The notes under the pieces were generated by a model, which was given only the letters and a program-made list of their open reading frames with translations, made no database searches and was not told the origin of the DNA. The translations under genes were made by a program, and so were the position numbers. This document shows, one piece after another, positions 16,881 through 26,220 of a stretch of 61,976 bases of DNA. The DNA is from Bacteroidales bacterium (lineage in GTDB: Bacteria; Bacteroidota; Bacteroidia; Bacteroidales; UBA932), in the NCBI GenBank assembly GCA_017962165.1, contig JAGCVW010000005.1:1-61976 (forward strand), given 5' to 3'. Positions within the stretch are counted from its first letter, which is position 1, and the number at the start of each line of letters is the position of its first letter.

Positions 16881-17571
16881 TATTCTTATTTTTTTTCTTG
16901 CCAAAGATTTCACTATTTGTTTTCTGTACAATATCCCTATCTAATAGAATAATATCCAAAGGGCCAATACTAGCCCCAGAACTATATATAGGCTTAATGT
17001 TCCAGCCAAAAGGGAGAATCTGATTATAATCCACTTCTTTATTAGCATGCTTAACCATTCCGTTCAAAGACACACTAAACGACAAATGGTTATACCATTT
17101 TTCATCTTCCATGATTTCTCCCAGTGAGTAAAAAGCGTCAGCTCTTATCGTCCAGCCAGGATGATTATTATCTTGGCCCCATAGGGAGGACAGCCCCGCT
17201 GATAGTTTTCGAGTTTCTTTATCGTTTTTATAATCATGAGAATAGGAATACCCTGCGCTTATACCAAAAGAGTCATGGAATATGGAAGTAGACGCCTTTG
17301 CCCCCAAAGTTAGGGTGCCCTTGTCAACAGTATCTGCACCAGATCCGTAATATGCGATACTTGCAGAAGCAGAAAACAATCCAGCAGAGACAGAGATACT
17401 TGCAGAAACTGAGGCAGTAGTTTCTCTTGTTTTAGTGCCATACATTATGGATTGCTCCGCTGTCGCAGCGAACTCAAGGCCTACCCCCATAATTGTCCCT
17501 CCTATTCGGAACCCCTCTTCCACGTAGCTTCCACTTTGCAACTTATAATCCTGATATTTATATGATTTCAA
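16864..17571 (-). CDS. Unknown protein with beta-strand-like repeats, RHS island
   Basis: The 235-residue protein has no signal peptide. Residues 45-110 alternate small and aliphatic residues (TTASVSASISVSAGLFSASA) and look like a run of amphipathic beta strands. The C-terminus is rich in Lys and Asn. It overlaps the immunity gene by 14 bp and sits in the same run as the toxin, so it could be an accessory protein or a remnant of a displaced toxin tip; neither can be decided here. Family not recognised. Confidence 0.6.
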   Translation of the reverse strand: MKSYKYQDYKLQSGSYVEEGFRIGGTIMGVGLEFAATAEQSIMYGTKTRETTASVSASISVSAGLFSASASIAYYGSGADTVDKGTLTLGAKASTSIFHDSFGISAGYSYSHDYKNDKETRKLSAGLSSLWGQDNNHPGWTIRADAFYSLGEIMEDEKWYNHLSFSVSLNGMVKHANKEVDYNQILPFGWNIKPIYSSGASIGPLDIILLDRDIVQKTNSEIFGKKKNKNNEYRF

Positions 17572-18127
17572 AGATTATATCGTTGATTTTTGCATGTTCG
17601 ACTTTTTCTTTTATTGCCTGATTTACATATAGTGAGCGACTCATTTGCCAAAAGACATAGTTTGGGCTATGAAAAATGGCATAGTCCTTATATTTGTTAT
17701 AATCAAAAGCGGGATTAATGATCAATTTGGTATTAGGTATATATCTGGTGTTATTTTTGTCCAATGTGTCTAAGTAATGGCAAAAATATGGGATATAATA
17801 ATCATACCTCTGATTTTTCCCCTTCACTAAAACTCGAATCCATTTTAGATCCTCGCTGCCAAATAAACAATTATCAACAATTTGTTTGATCTTGGGAGAA
17901 AGAATAGAACAACCGAAATTATTCGAGAGATAATTCGGACAGATGTCGGAGAGATTTCCAACTATTAATCTTTCTTTTACAGACACCGAGCGCAGTTCAA
18001 ATTCAAACGGGAGTTTCTCTTTGTTTGACAATTCAGCTATCATATCAAGAGAAAGATGTAGAGATTTTGGACAATAAGCTACAGTTTGAATGAACTCTTC
18101 ATTCTGCTGCATCCAGTAGTACTTCAT
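17558..18127 (-). CDS. Candidate immunity protein for the RHS toxin
   Basis: The 189-residue cytosolic protein has an ATG that overlaps the toxin stop as ATGA, the tight coupling expected for a toxin-immunity pair. It has aromatic, charged segments (YYIPYFCHYLDTLDKNNTRY; IFHSPNYVFWQMSRSLYVN) and ends in QAIKEKVEHAKINDIIFEII. That tail resembles the lyV...LKEKIE...ITGI.F ending of Imm11/DUF1629-type immunity proteins, as I recall them. The assignment rests mainly on position. It is AT-rich. The start at 18127 was preferred to the in-frame codon five positions upstream because of the overlap. Confidence 0.65.
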   Translation of the reverse strand: MKYYWMQQNEEFIQTVAYCPKSLHLSLDMIAELSNKEKLPFEFELRSVSVKERLIVGNLSDICPNYLSNNFGCSILSPKIKQIVDNCLFGSEDLKWIRVLVKGKNQRYDYYIPYFCHYLDTLDKNNTRYIPNTKLIINPAFDYNKYKDYAIFHSPNYVFWQMSRSLYVNQAIKEKVEHAKINDIIFEII

Positions 18128-21100
18128 TTTTTCCACCACCATCTTCTTAACATTGCAGGATTATTAATAACAACTTGTTTTACATATAGATTATACAACT
18201 GAAGAAATGTATCTTGATCTCCAACTGCTATTTGATCAATCTCCACCATGGTATTAAGTACAAAATCATGGTATTTATTAGGGTGGCGTCCCAAATGTTC
18301 CATGACTTCCGTATTCCATTCTCCATCTAGATTCAGGCCATACCTACTCGCTATCTCCTCCATCTGTGGCGTATAGGAAGCGTTTTTATTGGTGGCGAAA
18401 TGATGGCGTTGTTTGGGAAGTTTAGATGGACGATATGATTCTGATGGAGTATTCTCTAATGGCTGCTTCGAGATAAGGTCTGAAATAGCCATTGTGCTCA
18501 GGCTAATAATCGCTCTTTGCCCAAATTGCTTGAATGTAACCTTCTGTGCCCCTTCACCAGTGATATCAACAGCAGAAGTTAGAAGAATTTCTCCTAATTT
18601 AACCAATTTGGGATGCTTCAAAACAAATTGTCCTATATTACCAATGCTTTTGCCTGCACTAGCAGCTGCTCCAAATCCTCCGGATAGTCCACCCATTAGC
18701 CCAGAGACGCCGATATCAAACCAATCTATTTTATTAAGTAAAATATCCCTAGAAGTCCACTCTGGATGATTCCGGGCTTCCAAATAATTAGATGCGACTT
18801 GAATTCCATAATCAATAAGCATACTGACCCCCGCTGTTGCAAGAACCGTGAGAATGATAGCATCATCAATTCCAAACAATTCTCCACTTTCATCGGTATA
18901 CTTCAGCGGATTGTTGAGGCAGTAGGAGTAGCGGTTGTAGTTTTGGGAGAAGTCGGGGTCCTGAACGTAGGGGTCTGGGCTGAGGAAGCGGCCGAGGAGG
19001 GGGTCGTAGAGACGGGCGTTGGCGTTGAAAAGGCCGAACCAGGGGAGGAACTCATGGCCGGTGAAGCCGCGGCCGAACCAGAGCGAGGGCTCGCTGCCGG
19101 GTGTATAGGGTACTCCGGTTGTGTTGTCCACGAGCCGTCCCCAAGGGTCATAGCGGTACAGGGCGATGATTCCGCCGCCCGCGGCGGAGACGGCGGTGAC
19201 GCTGCCGAGGTGGTCCCGGCAGATGTTATAGAAGGTCCATGAACCGCTGCCTGTCCGCTGCAGGACGACCGGGGCGGAGTATGCGTTGCCGCCAAGGTAC
19301 AGGCGCTCGACCGTCGTGCCTCCGCTGCTTTCGTACTCATAGCAGTCTCCGGCGTACCAGCGTGTCATCACCGGACCTGTCTGCGAGTCGGTAACCTCCA
19401 TCTTGACCCTGTCGCCGGCGGCGTTGTAGGTGAACGTCGCGGACTTGGTCCCTTCCGTCAGGGTCTTTGGGCGCTCATAGCTGTTGTATGTGACTGTCCG
19501 CTGACGGTACGGAGGCTGGCCCTGCTCCGGGGTGAGGCCGGTGACCTCATACGGGCTGACTCCTGTCCCACCTCCATATATAAGGGTGCCGACACCGTCT
19601 ACTGAGGTGATGTTGCCGTTGAGGGAATACTGGATATTCCGCGTGGAATTGCCGAGCGTTATGGAATGCAGGCGGTTGAGCTGGTCGTACGAGAACGTCT
19701 GCGTCCCGCCGGAGAGATAGCCGCTCCTGCTCAGGAGATTGCCGTTCATGGGGTCGAACTGGCAGGTGATGTCCTGGACATACCCCTCGTCCATGCGCCT
19801 GTATGTGGGAATGCCGTATTGGGTATAACCGTATTCCCTGTCCATGGTGCCGGTGATGATTTCTGTTGGCTGCCCGAGGTCGTTTTCGGATGTGAGGCTC
19901 CAGACGGTGATGTTGCCCGGCAGCGTTATGCCCGTGTTGTGCCCGTTGGCATAGGAGTACGTCTCTGTCGTGATGACGCCGTCCTGATTGGAGTACTGGA
20001 TGCCGGAGAGAACGCTGCCCGTCCCGTAGGTGTAGGTCTTCATGAGCCACTTTCCGTCGGGGACGGTTTCCTTGACGGTGGAGATGCGGTCGAAACTGTC
20101 GTATGTGTACTCCGTGCCGGTATTGTTGCTGGACTGCACCGAACTGAGGCGGCCGTCGGAGTCGTAGCTGTAGTTGGAGGTCAGTTCCATAAGTCGCCAA
20201 TCCAGAGTCAGTCGCCCATACTGATCATGGATAATGTTGGCGGTGCCGTAGCGGTTGGTGTGGGTGTGCTGGCAGCTTCCGTTCGCCCTCCAGGTGTAGG
20301 AGTCCGTCTCGGTCCCGAGGCTTACGTCGGCCATCTGCGTGCGTCGCCCGAAGTCGTCATAGGTAAAAGTAGCAACGGTATTGCCCAGTACGGAGACGAA
20401 CCGGGGCTGGCCGTCGTCGCGAAGGTTGTATGTGACGGTGCCCGCGGCATCGGTGACGCTGACAACCCGGCCCATGGCGTCCGTGGTGCGCGTCGTCTCG
20501 ATGTCGTCCCGGACTGTCGTGGTACTAGTGCCGCTGTAAGACCATGTGCTTGTCCTGCCGGAGGCTTCGATAAGGGAGTCCGGGCGGTCGTAGAGGTCGT
20601 AGTGATATCGGTTCCAGTAAGAGGGACCCGTTCCGCGATAAGGCAGGGACACGCGGTGCAGGCGGCCGCGGGAGTCGTATTCCTTCATGGTCCACTGCCA
20701 CTGGCCGTCGAAGCGCTTGACTCCGGACTTGAGCTCGCGGCCGAGGGCGTCGTAGTGCGTCACCGTCTCCGGTGTGCCGGTAGCGGTGTTGGTGACGGTA
20801 TAGAGTCCGTCTCCTCCCCAGGCGATGGTTGTCTGCTCCACACCTCCGTCGGGGCGGCTGGTGCTTACCAGATTGCCCCATGAGTCGTAGGTATAAGTTG
20901 TCGTGTGGTTATGGTAGTCGGTGACCGCAGTGGGCTTGCCGAACTTGTTGTAGCCGGAGTATGTGGTGGTGCGCCCGAGGGCATCGGTCCTGCTTGTCAG
21001 ATAACGTCCGGCGGAGTCATAGACGAGGGTGTCGCCGACGAAAGTCGTGGACTCGTAATGGGCTACCTTCTCCGAGGTGGGGTTGCCGTGGGCATCGTAG

Positions 21101-24100
21101 GTCCAGCGGGTCTCCGAGACCCGGTTGTGGGAAAAGAGCGGACCGGCATATTCTTTCGAAGACGTCCTGTGGAAATTGCTGTCGTAGGCGTTTACCGTTT
21201 TTGTCTGCCACGAATCGAAGGAATAAGCGTCCGCCTCGGTGGTAAGCGTTTCCTCCGTCACTGCGCCGAGGACGTACTTTGTCGGGGTAACAGAGTTTTG
21301 GTATTCCCTGTCCAGGGTCTGCGTCTGAGCAGTGCCCGAGCCTATGCGCTGGCTGGTGACGATGCTTGTCGGAAGGTCGTAGCTGCCGTAAGTATAGGAG
21401 GTAGTGGTCGTAATGCCTGTGAGGGAATCCAATACTACGCTCTGGGTCAGGCGTGGGTTGAGTTTGCCGTAAGTGGTGGTATTATCATCATAGGTGTTGG
21501 TAACTCTGGACACACGGCTGTCCGCGCGACCGTCATACACCACAACAGATGTGACCACGCCGCGTTTTTGTGGATTATGGGTCTCGGTGGTGGATACATT
21601 GTACCAGGAGCTTGGATCATGAAAATTCCGGCATTCGAATGACAAAGATTTTGAGAAGCCGCAAAAACCAAGGCCCCAATTATGAATAACGCCGTCATGG
21701 TAACTGTAGCTCATGTCCGAATACTTGTCTTCAAGGGCCTCGTCACAGAAATAGTCGGCTCCTTGAAGAACATATATCGGGAGCGTCCGGAATGCATATC
21801 CGTTCGCGTTATTCACCGATGCGCCCGGGTCAGTCCAATGCCGCGAGTGCTCTGGCAAATACACATAATTATTGATCAGCACTTTGCCGTGACTGTCAAT
21901 TGACTTTGTCAACCGTCGAAGTTCCGGAGAGAAACTGGAATAATTAAAAACGTGGACGTAATGCCCGTCAACCTTTATGAATGCGCTGGTGCCAAAACGG
22001 TCCACGATGTTGGCTGGGACGAACCCCTTTGTGTTTGATATCGCGGAAGATGATGCCATAAAAGGACTGAACTGTCCGCTTTCAAGATTCATATGGACGC
22101 CCAGAGAGGTCCCATTGGCCTTGACCAGGTCTGCATATCCGTCACGGTTGACATCGATGAACATAAACGTGTCGTCAGCCGTTCTCTGGCAAATCTGCGG
22201 GTAGAAGGTGGTAATTGTTGCGCCATTATAGGCGTACCTGGTCCATGATGCACCGTATCCCGCTTCCGGTGCTACCATTATGTCTATATACCCGTCGCAG
22301 TTGATATCAGTGATATAATACGGCCTGGCATCGTATGTTAAAGCAGAAGCAGTAATGCCGCCAAGCGTCTCGTCCAGGACAAAAGCATTCGAACTGTACT
22401 GATATACGTCAAGTCCCGAGTCTGTCGCGTAGCACAGCTCGGTCACGTTGTCGTTGTCAAGGTCGCAGGGAATCAGCCGTCTGGTACCATTGAGCGGGAA
22501 CGTGAATAGCTGAGACTCGCATTTTATTGTTTGAGTAGCGATATCAATGAGGGTTGCATATGAAGTTTGGTTATAATTCTGTCGGGAGTTGTAGTTTTTA
22601 TCGTAGGCAACTGCAAGAAGCTGTGTCTTGCCGTTTCCTAGAAAATCTCCCCAAAAATAATCTCTGCGATATGGGCTGGTAAAAGAGCCGCTGGTAATCG
22701 TGCCGTTCAGCAGGACTTCAAACTGAGAATTCTGTACCGGTGTCCCGGAAGAATTGCATTTGAAAACGGTTATCAATAGTTTTGAGTTGCTGCCGGATGT
22801 GCCATTGAGATTCACTTTTACGAGTTCATCAATTCCATCCCCGTCAACGTCCACGGCTTCAATGGTTTGGAAGCCTGACCCCGTAGTCAGGTTGACATAC
22901 GGCGAAGCGCCGTCTTTCAGACTTGCCACAAAGATAATGACCTGATCGGATACATATGGACTACCGAACCGATAGCTCCATTGTCCCCATCGCTTTTGGG
23001 CAAAGGTTACATCATAGTTGGTTTTATTCGGATAAATGATAAGTCCGTCATTGTAACAGCGGTTTATAAACTTCCCTCTACGGTACACGTAGTCCACATC
23101 ATCCACGAAAGCCGATGTCAGCCAGAGACTGTCCGCCTTATAAAGGCAGTCAGGCTCAGGATTCGGATTCGGTACAAGCTCACCGTATTCAAACCTCAGA
23201 GGGCGCAGGGTGTCGGTGCCGGAAATGCACTCCACTTTATTAAGCAGGTATACGTTATCTCGCTGTTCATAAGAAAGGGGATAGCAGCATATGACCGTGT
23301 TCCCGTCTTTGGAAACGATCCCGTTAAGGCGTGAAATGCGATTTGTCCACTGCCCCGCATAATATCTGGAAAAGAACGCAGTAAGATAGTCATAGCTGAA
23401 GACAATTTCTGCGTGATAATCGCCCGCCGAATCATAACCGTAACGAATAGCGTCAAGACGGCTGTTACCGTTATTGGTATCCGCCTGATATATGAACGAT
23501 ATCCTATTCCCGTCAAGATCCGTCATTTCGGTGACTGGATAGGTATGGAGGTTGTGAGAGACATTCGCGTCAAATCCATATACCGCAGTAATGCCATTCG
23601 GGAATAACGCTGTAATACGTGCGATATATCCGCTTTGGTTATATGTAACAGAGGCAAGGATATTGCCCGTCGCAGTAATAAGGGGATACTGGGACATGGT
23701 CCCCGGCTGAGTGTTTGTAACCAGGGGGATACCGTCCAGCGACAGAGCAGCATCCGTGTGATATACATTAGCCCCCTTTGCGTTATTGTGGTAGTACTTA
23801 TTATGCGGGATAAGATTGATGCTTGATATACCCTGAATGTCCCAGCCATGACCGGCCCATCCTTCTGAAGCCTGGCTATTGTACGCTAAAGAAACTGAAG
23901 GGACCAGTTTGAATCCGGCCGCAGTGGGGATGGGGATATTGTAAGTCCTTGCTCCGCTGGGGCTGATCCCTTCCTGAATCGGGATCTCTCCTACAGACCG
24001 TGAAGAATAATCTGCAGGGACGCTTCGCTGGCCTTCTTGCTTGATCGCCTCAATTTGCGCCTCCTTCTGAGCATGAAGCATACGCTCGTGTTCCGCTTTC

Positions 24101-24216
24101 TCCGCTTCTGAATAAACAAATGAGCGGCGGGTGGTATCGACACTGTTATCCGCGTACCCATGGGTTGCCGTAAGCATAAAGATAAGCGGACAAAGAAGCC
24201 GGAAACGAGTGTTCAT
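18124..24216 (-). CDS. Secreted SpvB/RHS polymorphic toxin with an AHH-type nuclease tip
   Basis: The 2030-residue protein begins with a signal peptide (LLCPLIFMLTATHGYA). Residues 75-330 resemble the SpvB N-terminal domain of Tc-type toxins (EGISPSGARTYNIPIPTAAG, EGWAGHGWDIQGIS). Residues 430-760 carry FG-GAP/VCBS calcium-binding-like repeats (DVDGDGIDELVKVN, DINCDGYIDIMVAP, DVNRDGYADLVKAN). Residues 1080-1700 are YD/RHS repeats (YDSWGNLVSTSRPDG), ending in an RHS core (NRYSYCLNNPLKYTDESGE, about 1755-1776). The last 255 residues are a variable tip ending in QRHHFATNKN ... YGLNLDGEWN ... GRHPNKYHDFV, which fits the AHH branch of HNH/Endo VII nucleases. Base composition drops sharply after the core. 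The target is probably DNA or RNA of a competitor; that is inferred. Confidence 0.87.
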   Translation of the reverse strand: MNTRFRLLCPLIFMLTATHGYADNSVDTTRRSFVYSEAEKAEHERMLHAQKEAQIEAIKQEGQRSVPADYSSRSVGEIPIQEGISPSGARTYNIPIPTAAGFKLVPSVSLAYNSQASEGWAGHGWDIQGISSINLIPHNKYYHNNAKGANVYHTDAALSLDGIPLVTNTQPGTMSQYPLITATGNILASVTYNQSGYIARITALFPNGITAVYGFDANVSHNLHTYPVTEMTDLDGNRISFIYQADTNNGNSRLDAIRYGYDSAGDYHAEIVFSYDYLTAFFSRYYAGQWTNRISRLNGIVSKDGNTVICCYPLSYEQRDNVYLLNKVECISGTDTLRPLRFEYGELVPNPNPEPDCLYKADSLWLTSAFVDDVDYVYRRGKFINRCYNDGLIIYPNKTNYDVTFAQKRWGQWSYRFGSPYVSDQVIIFVASLKDGASPYVNLTTGSGFQTIEAVDVDGDGIDELVKVNLNGTSGSNSKLLITVFKCNSSGTPVQNSQFEVLLNGTITSGSFTSPYRRDYFWGDFLGNGKTQLLAVAYDKNYNSRQNYNQTSYATLIDIATQTIKCESQLFTFPLNGTRRLIPCDLDNDNVTELCYATDSGLDVYQYSSNAFVLDETLGGITASALTYDARPYYITDINCDGYIDIMVAPEAGYGASWTRYAYNGATITTFYPQICQRTADDTFMFIDVNRDGYADLVKANGTSLGVHMNLESGQFSPFMASSSAISNTKGFVPANIVDRFGTSAFIKVDGHYVHVFNYSSFSPELRRLTKSIDSHGKVLINNYVYLPEHSRHWTDPGASVNNANGYAFRTLPIYVLQGADYFCDEALEDKYSDMSYSYHDGVIHNWGLGFCGFSKSLSFECRNFHDPSSWYNVSTTETHNPQKRGVVTSVVVYDGRADSRVSRVTNTYDDNTTTYGKLNPRLTQSVVLDSLTGITTTTSYTYGSYDLPTSIVTSQRIGSGTAQTQTLDREYQNSVTPTKYVLGAVTEETLTTEADAYSFDSWQTKTVNAYDSNFHRTSSKEYAGPLFSHNRVSETRWTYDAHGNPTSEKVAHYESTTFVGDTLVYDSAGRYLTSRTDALGRTTTYSGYNKFGKPTAVTDYHNHTTTYTYDSWGNLVSTSRPDGGVEQTTIAWGGDGLYTVTNTATGTPETVTHYDALGRELKSGVKRFDGQWQWTMKEYDSRGRLHRVSLPYRGTGPSYWNRYHYDLYDRPDSLIEASGRTSTWSYSGTSTTTVRDDIETTRTTDAMGRVVSVTDAAGTVTYNLRDDGQPRFVSVLGNTVATFTYDDFGRRTQMADVSLGTETDSYTWRANGSCQHTHTNRYGTANIIHDQYGRLTLDWRLMELTSNYSYDSDGRLSSVQSSNNTGTEYTYDSFDRISTVKETVPDGKWLMKTYTYGTGSVLSGIQYSNQDGVITTETYSYANGHNTGITLPGNITVWSLTSENDLGQPTEIITGTMDREYGYTQYGIPTYRRMDEGYVQDITCQFDPMNGNLLSRSGYLSGGTQTFSYDQLNRLHSITLGNSTRNIQYSLNGNITSVDGVGTLIYGGGTGVSPYEVTGLTPEQGQPPYRQRTVTYNSYERPKTLTEGTKSATFTYNAAGDRVKMEVTDSQTGPVMTRWYAGDCYEYESSGGTTVERLYLGGNAYSAPVVLQRTGSGSWTFYNICRDHLGSVTAVSAAGGGIIALYRYDPWGRLVDNTTGVPYTPGSEPSLWFGRGFTGHEFLPWFGLFNANARLYDPLLGRFLSPDPYVQDPDFSQNYNRYSYCLNNPLKYTDESGELFGIDDAIILTVLATAGVSMLIDYGIQVASNYLEARNHPEWTSRDILLNKIDWFDIGVSGLMGGLSGGFGAAASAGKSIGNIGQFVLKHPKLVKLGEILLTSAVDITGEGAQKVTFKQFGQRAIISLSTMAISDLISKQPLENTPSESYRPSKLPKQRHHFATNKNASYTPQMEEIASRYGLNLDGEWNTEVMEHLGRHPNKYHDFVLNTMVEIDQIAVGDQDTFLQLYNLYVKQVVINNPAMLRRWWWKK

Positions 24217-24306
24217 AACCAGTTCGATTTGAAAGTAGCTATCCGCTAATTTAGGGATAATTAAGGATTAAATCAAAACCGTACACACAAGGGCCCTTTG
24301 ATGTAC

Positions 24307-24336
24307 GAAAGACCCCCGATCAGAGTCGGGGGTGAC
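24307..24336 (-). terminator. REP-like hairpin after malQ
   Basis: On the minus strand it reads GTCA, CCCCCGACT, CTGATCGGGGG, TCTTTC, beginning four bases after the malQ stop. It is a variant of the REP family at 1305, 1943 and 3105. The stem and short T-run make it a plausible malQ terminator. Confidence 0.65.
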
Positions 24337-24339
24337 GCT

Positions 24340-26220
24340 TTAACAGTACCTGTTACTGTCTTTCACAAGGCCTTCGATCTGCACCCGCAGCTCGGAGGCT
24401 TTTTCGGAATTCAGGACCTCGAGCGGGAGGTGGAAGCGGAAGCGCCAGTGGTGGTTGGGGTCCGCCGGCTGGTTGACGCGCTCGTTCTCGAAGTCTTTGC
24501 GGCGCAGGCCTTCGTCGAGGCCTACCCAGTCCTGCAGAGGGAAGATGGCGAGCATGCAGGCGGAGCTCAGGTGATCCCAGAGGATGCGCCTGAGGTCCCA
24601 GGGCGAGAGATCGCCCTTGCCGGCCTCGGCATTCTGCATGCGAAGCGTGGACATGTCGTGGCTTGAGGTGGCGCAGACGCTCAGATAAGGCCAGTCGCGG
24701 CCCTTGTCCATCTGGACCATCTCCAGCGAGAGTATCTTCCAGTGGTCCATGACGCCGGGCACGCAGTCGGGCACCATTCCCAGGTCTTCGCCGCAGGCCA
24801 GCATGCCGCTCGCGCTCAGCAGTTCGGGGAGCTTGCGCTCGGCGTTGCGCCTCCAGAATTCGTCGTGCCTGTGGTAGAAGAAGTCGATGTAGAGTTTGTC
24901 GAAACGCTCCTTCTCGGCCTCGCTCAACTTACTTGTATCAGGGTTAATCAGCGGCTGGTAGCAGCCCGGATGGCGAGGATCATCATGGAAAAGGCCTTCG
25001 CGCGGCAGGCGCATGAAATAGATATCCTCTGCGCTGTAAGGCATGGCCGGGTTGAAGTGCCCCATCAGGCCGCTCTTGAATTCGACGGGAATCTCCCAGA
25101 TGCGGAAGAAGCCAAGGATATGGTCGATGCGGAAAGCGTCGAAGTACTGGCTCATTTTGCGCAGGCGGCTCTTCCACCATGCGAAGTCGTCCTTGGCCAT
25201 TTCCTCCCAGTTGTAGGTAGGGAAGCCCCAGTTCTGGCCGTCCTTGGAGAAGAAATCCGGCGGTGCGCCCGCGCTCGAATCGAGGTTGAAGAGCTCGGGG
25301 TGGAAGTGGGCGTCGGCGCTGTCACCTGAAACGCCTATCGGCAGGTCACCCTTGAACGAAATTCCCTTCGAGCGGGCGTAGGCCACCTCCTCGCTGAGCT
25401 GCTTGTCGAGGTGGTACTGTATCCAGCGGTGGTAATCCGGTTCGTTCTTGTCGCGTTTCGCGCAGAACTCTACGTATTCGTCGAGCCAGTAGGCGTTCTC
25501 CTTGCAGAACTTTTTGAACCCGGCCGATGCCATGTCCTTCGCGCCGCGGGCTTCGAAGGCCTTGCGGACAAGGGCCATCTTAGCCTTGAACACGCGCGGA
25601 TAATCAATCTCCGGCAGGTCGTTCAGGGCCTTCTGCTCCTTCTTGAAGGCTGCGTCTTCTTTGATACCGAGGTCCTGGAGGTGGATATACAGCGGATGGA
25701 GGCCGAAGCTGCTCACCGGGCTGTAAGGATACGAATCCTTCCACTGTCCCTTGCGGGTGGTGTCGTTGATGGGCAGCAGCTGGATGAGGCACTGGCCCGT
25801 GCTGACTGCGAAGTCGACGAGCGGCCTCAGGTCGCGGAAGTCTCCGATGCCGAAGTCGCGCTCCGTGCGGAGCGAGAACACCGGCACGGCAATGCCCGCG
25901 CCCCTGAATCCGGGTCTGTCGAACTTCTCGGCTATGTGCTTGCGCGGGAACGGGCAGCCCCAGACCGGGCAGTCGATCCAGCTGTCGCGGATCTCGGCCG
26001 CGGGCTTCGCGCTGTGGTTCGTCCACTCCAGGCGGGTGATGAGGCCGTCCTGCATCAGCACATAGGAATAGTTTTCCAGTGCCTTAGCGGAGACCTTGTC
26101 TACGGTAACCGTCCACACGTCGCCCTCAGTCCACGACATCGGGTATTTCTTGTCTGAGAGAACCAGCGTGAGGCTCTCGCCCCAACGGGTATGATACTCA
26201 ATGGAGAATTTAACTTTCAT
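24340..26220 (-). CDS. malQ: 4-alpha-glucanotransferase (amylomaltase), DPE2-like, shortened
   Basis: The 626-residue GH77 enzyme transfers maltodextrin units and frees glucose in the cytosol. The first 90 residues form one CBM20-like starch-binding domain (FSIEYHTRWGESLTLVLSDK). The GH77 barrel carries the nucleophile near D366 (FDAFRIDHILGF), the acid/base near E478 (MLACGEDLGMVPD) and the stabiliser near D522 (ATSSHDMSTLR). DPE2-like MalQ proteins of Bacteroides are, as I recall, nearer 890 residues with two N-terminal CBM20 domains, so this is a reduced form. The start overlaps the stop of the upstream GH13 gene as ATGA. Its last 22 codons are duplicated at 16253-16319. Confidence 0.92.
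   Translation of the reverse strand: MKVKFSIEYHTRWGESLTLVLSDKKYPMSWTEGDVWTVTVDKVSAKALENYSYVLMQDGLITRLEWTNHSAKPAAEIRDSWIDCPVWGCPFPRKHIAEKFDRPGFRGAGIAVPVFSLRTERDFGIGDFRDLRPLVDFAVSTGQCLIQLLPINDTTRKGQWKDSYPYSPVSSFGLHPLYIHLQDLGIKEDAAFKKEQKALNDLPEIDYPRVFKAKMALVRKAFEARGAKDMASAGFKKFCKENAYWLDEYVEFCAKRDKNEPDYHRWIQYHLDKQLSEEVAYARSKGISFKGDLPIGVSGDSADAHFHPELFNLDSSAGAPPDFFSKDGQNWGFPTYNWEEMAKDDFAWWKSRLRKMSQYFDAFRIDHILGFFRIWEIPVEFKSGLMGHFNPAMPYSAEDIYFMRLPREGLFHDDPRHPGCYQPLINPDTSKLSEAEKERFDKLYIDFFYHRHDEFWRRNAERKLPELLSASGMLACGEDLGMVPDCVPGVMDHWKILSLEMVQMDKGRDWPYLSVCATSSHDMSTLRMQNAEAGKGDLSPWDLRRILWDHLSSACMLAIFPLQDWVGLDEGLRRKDFENERVNQPADPNHHWRFRFHLPLEVLNSEKASELRVQIEGLVKDSNRYC

Noticed and set aside
16253..24406. 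tRNA-targeted integrative element with its own integrase
   Set aside because: No tRNA, integrase, relaxase or mobilisation gene occurs within the repeats; only the malQ-end duplication is supported.
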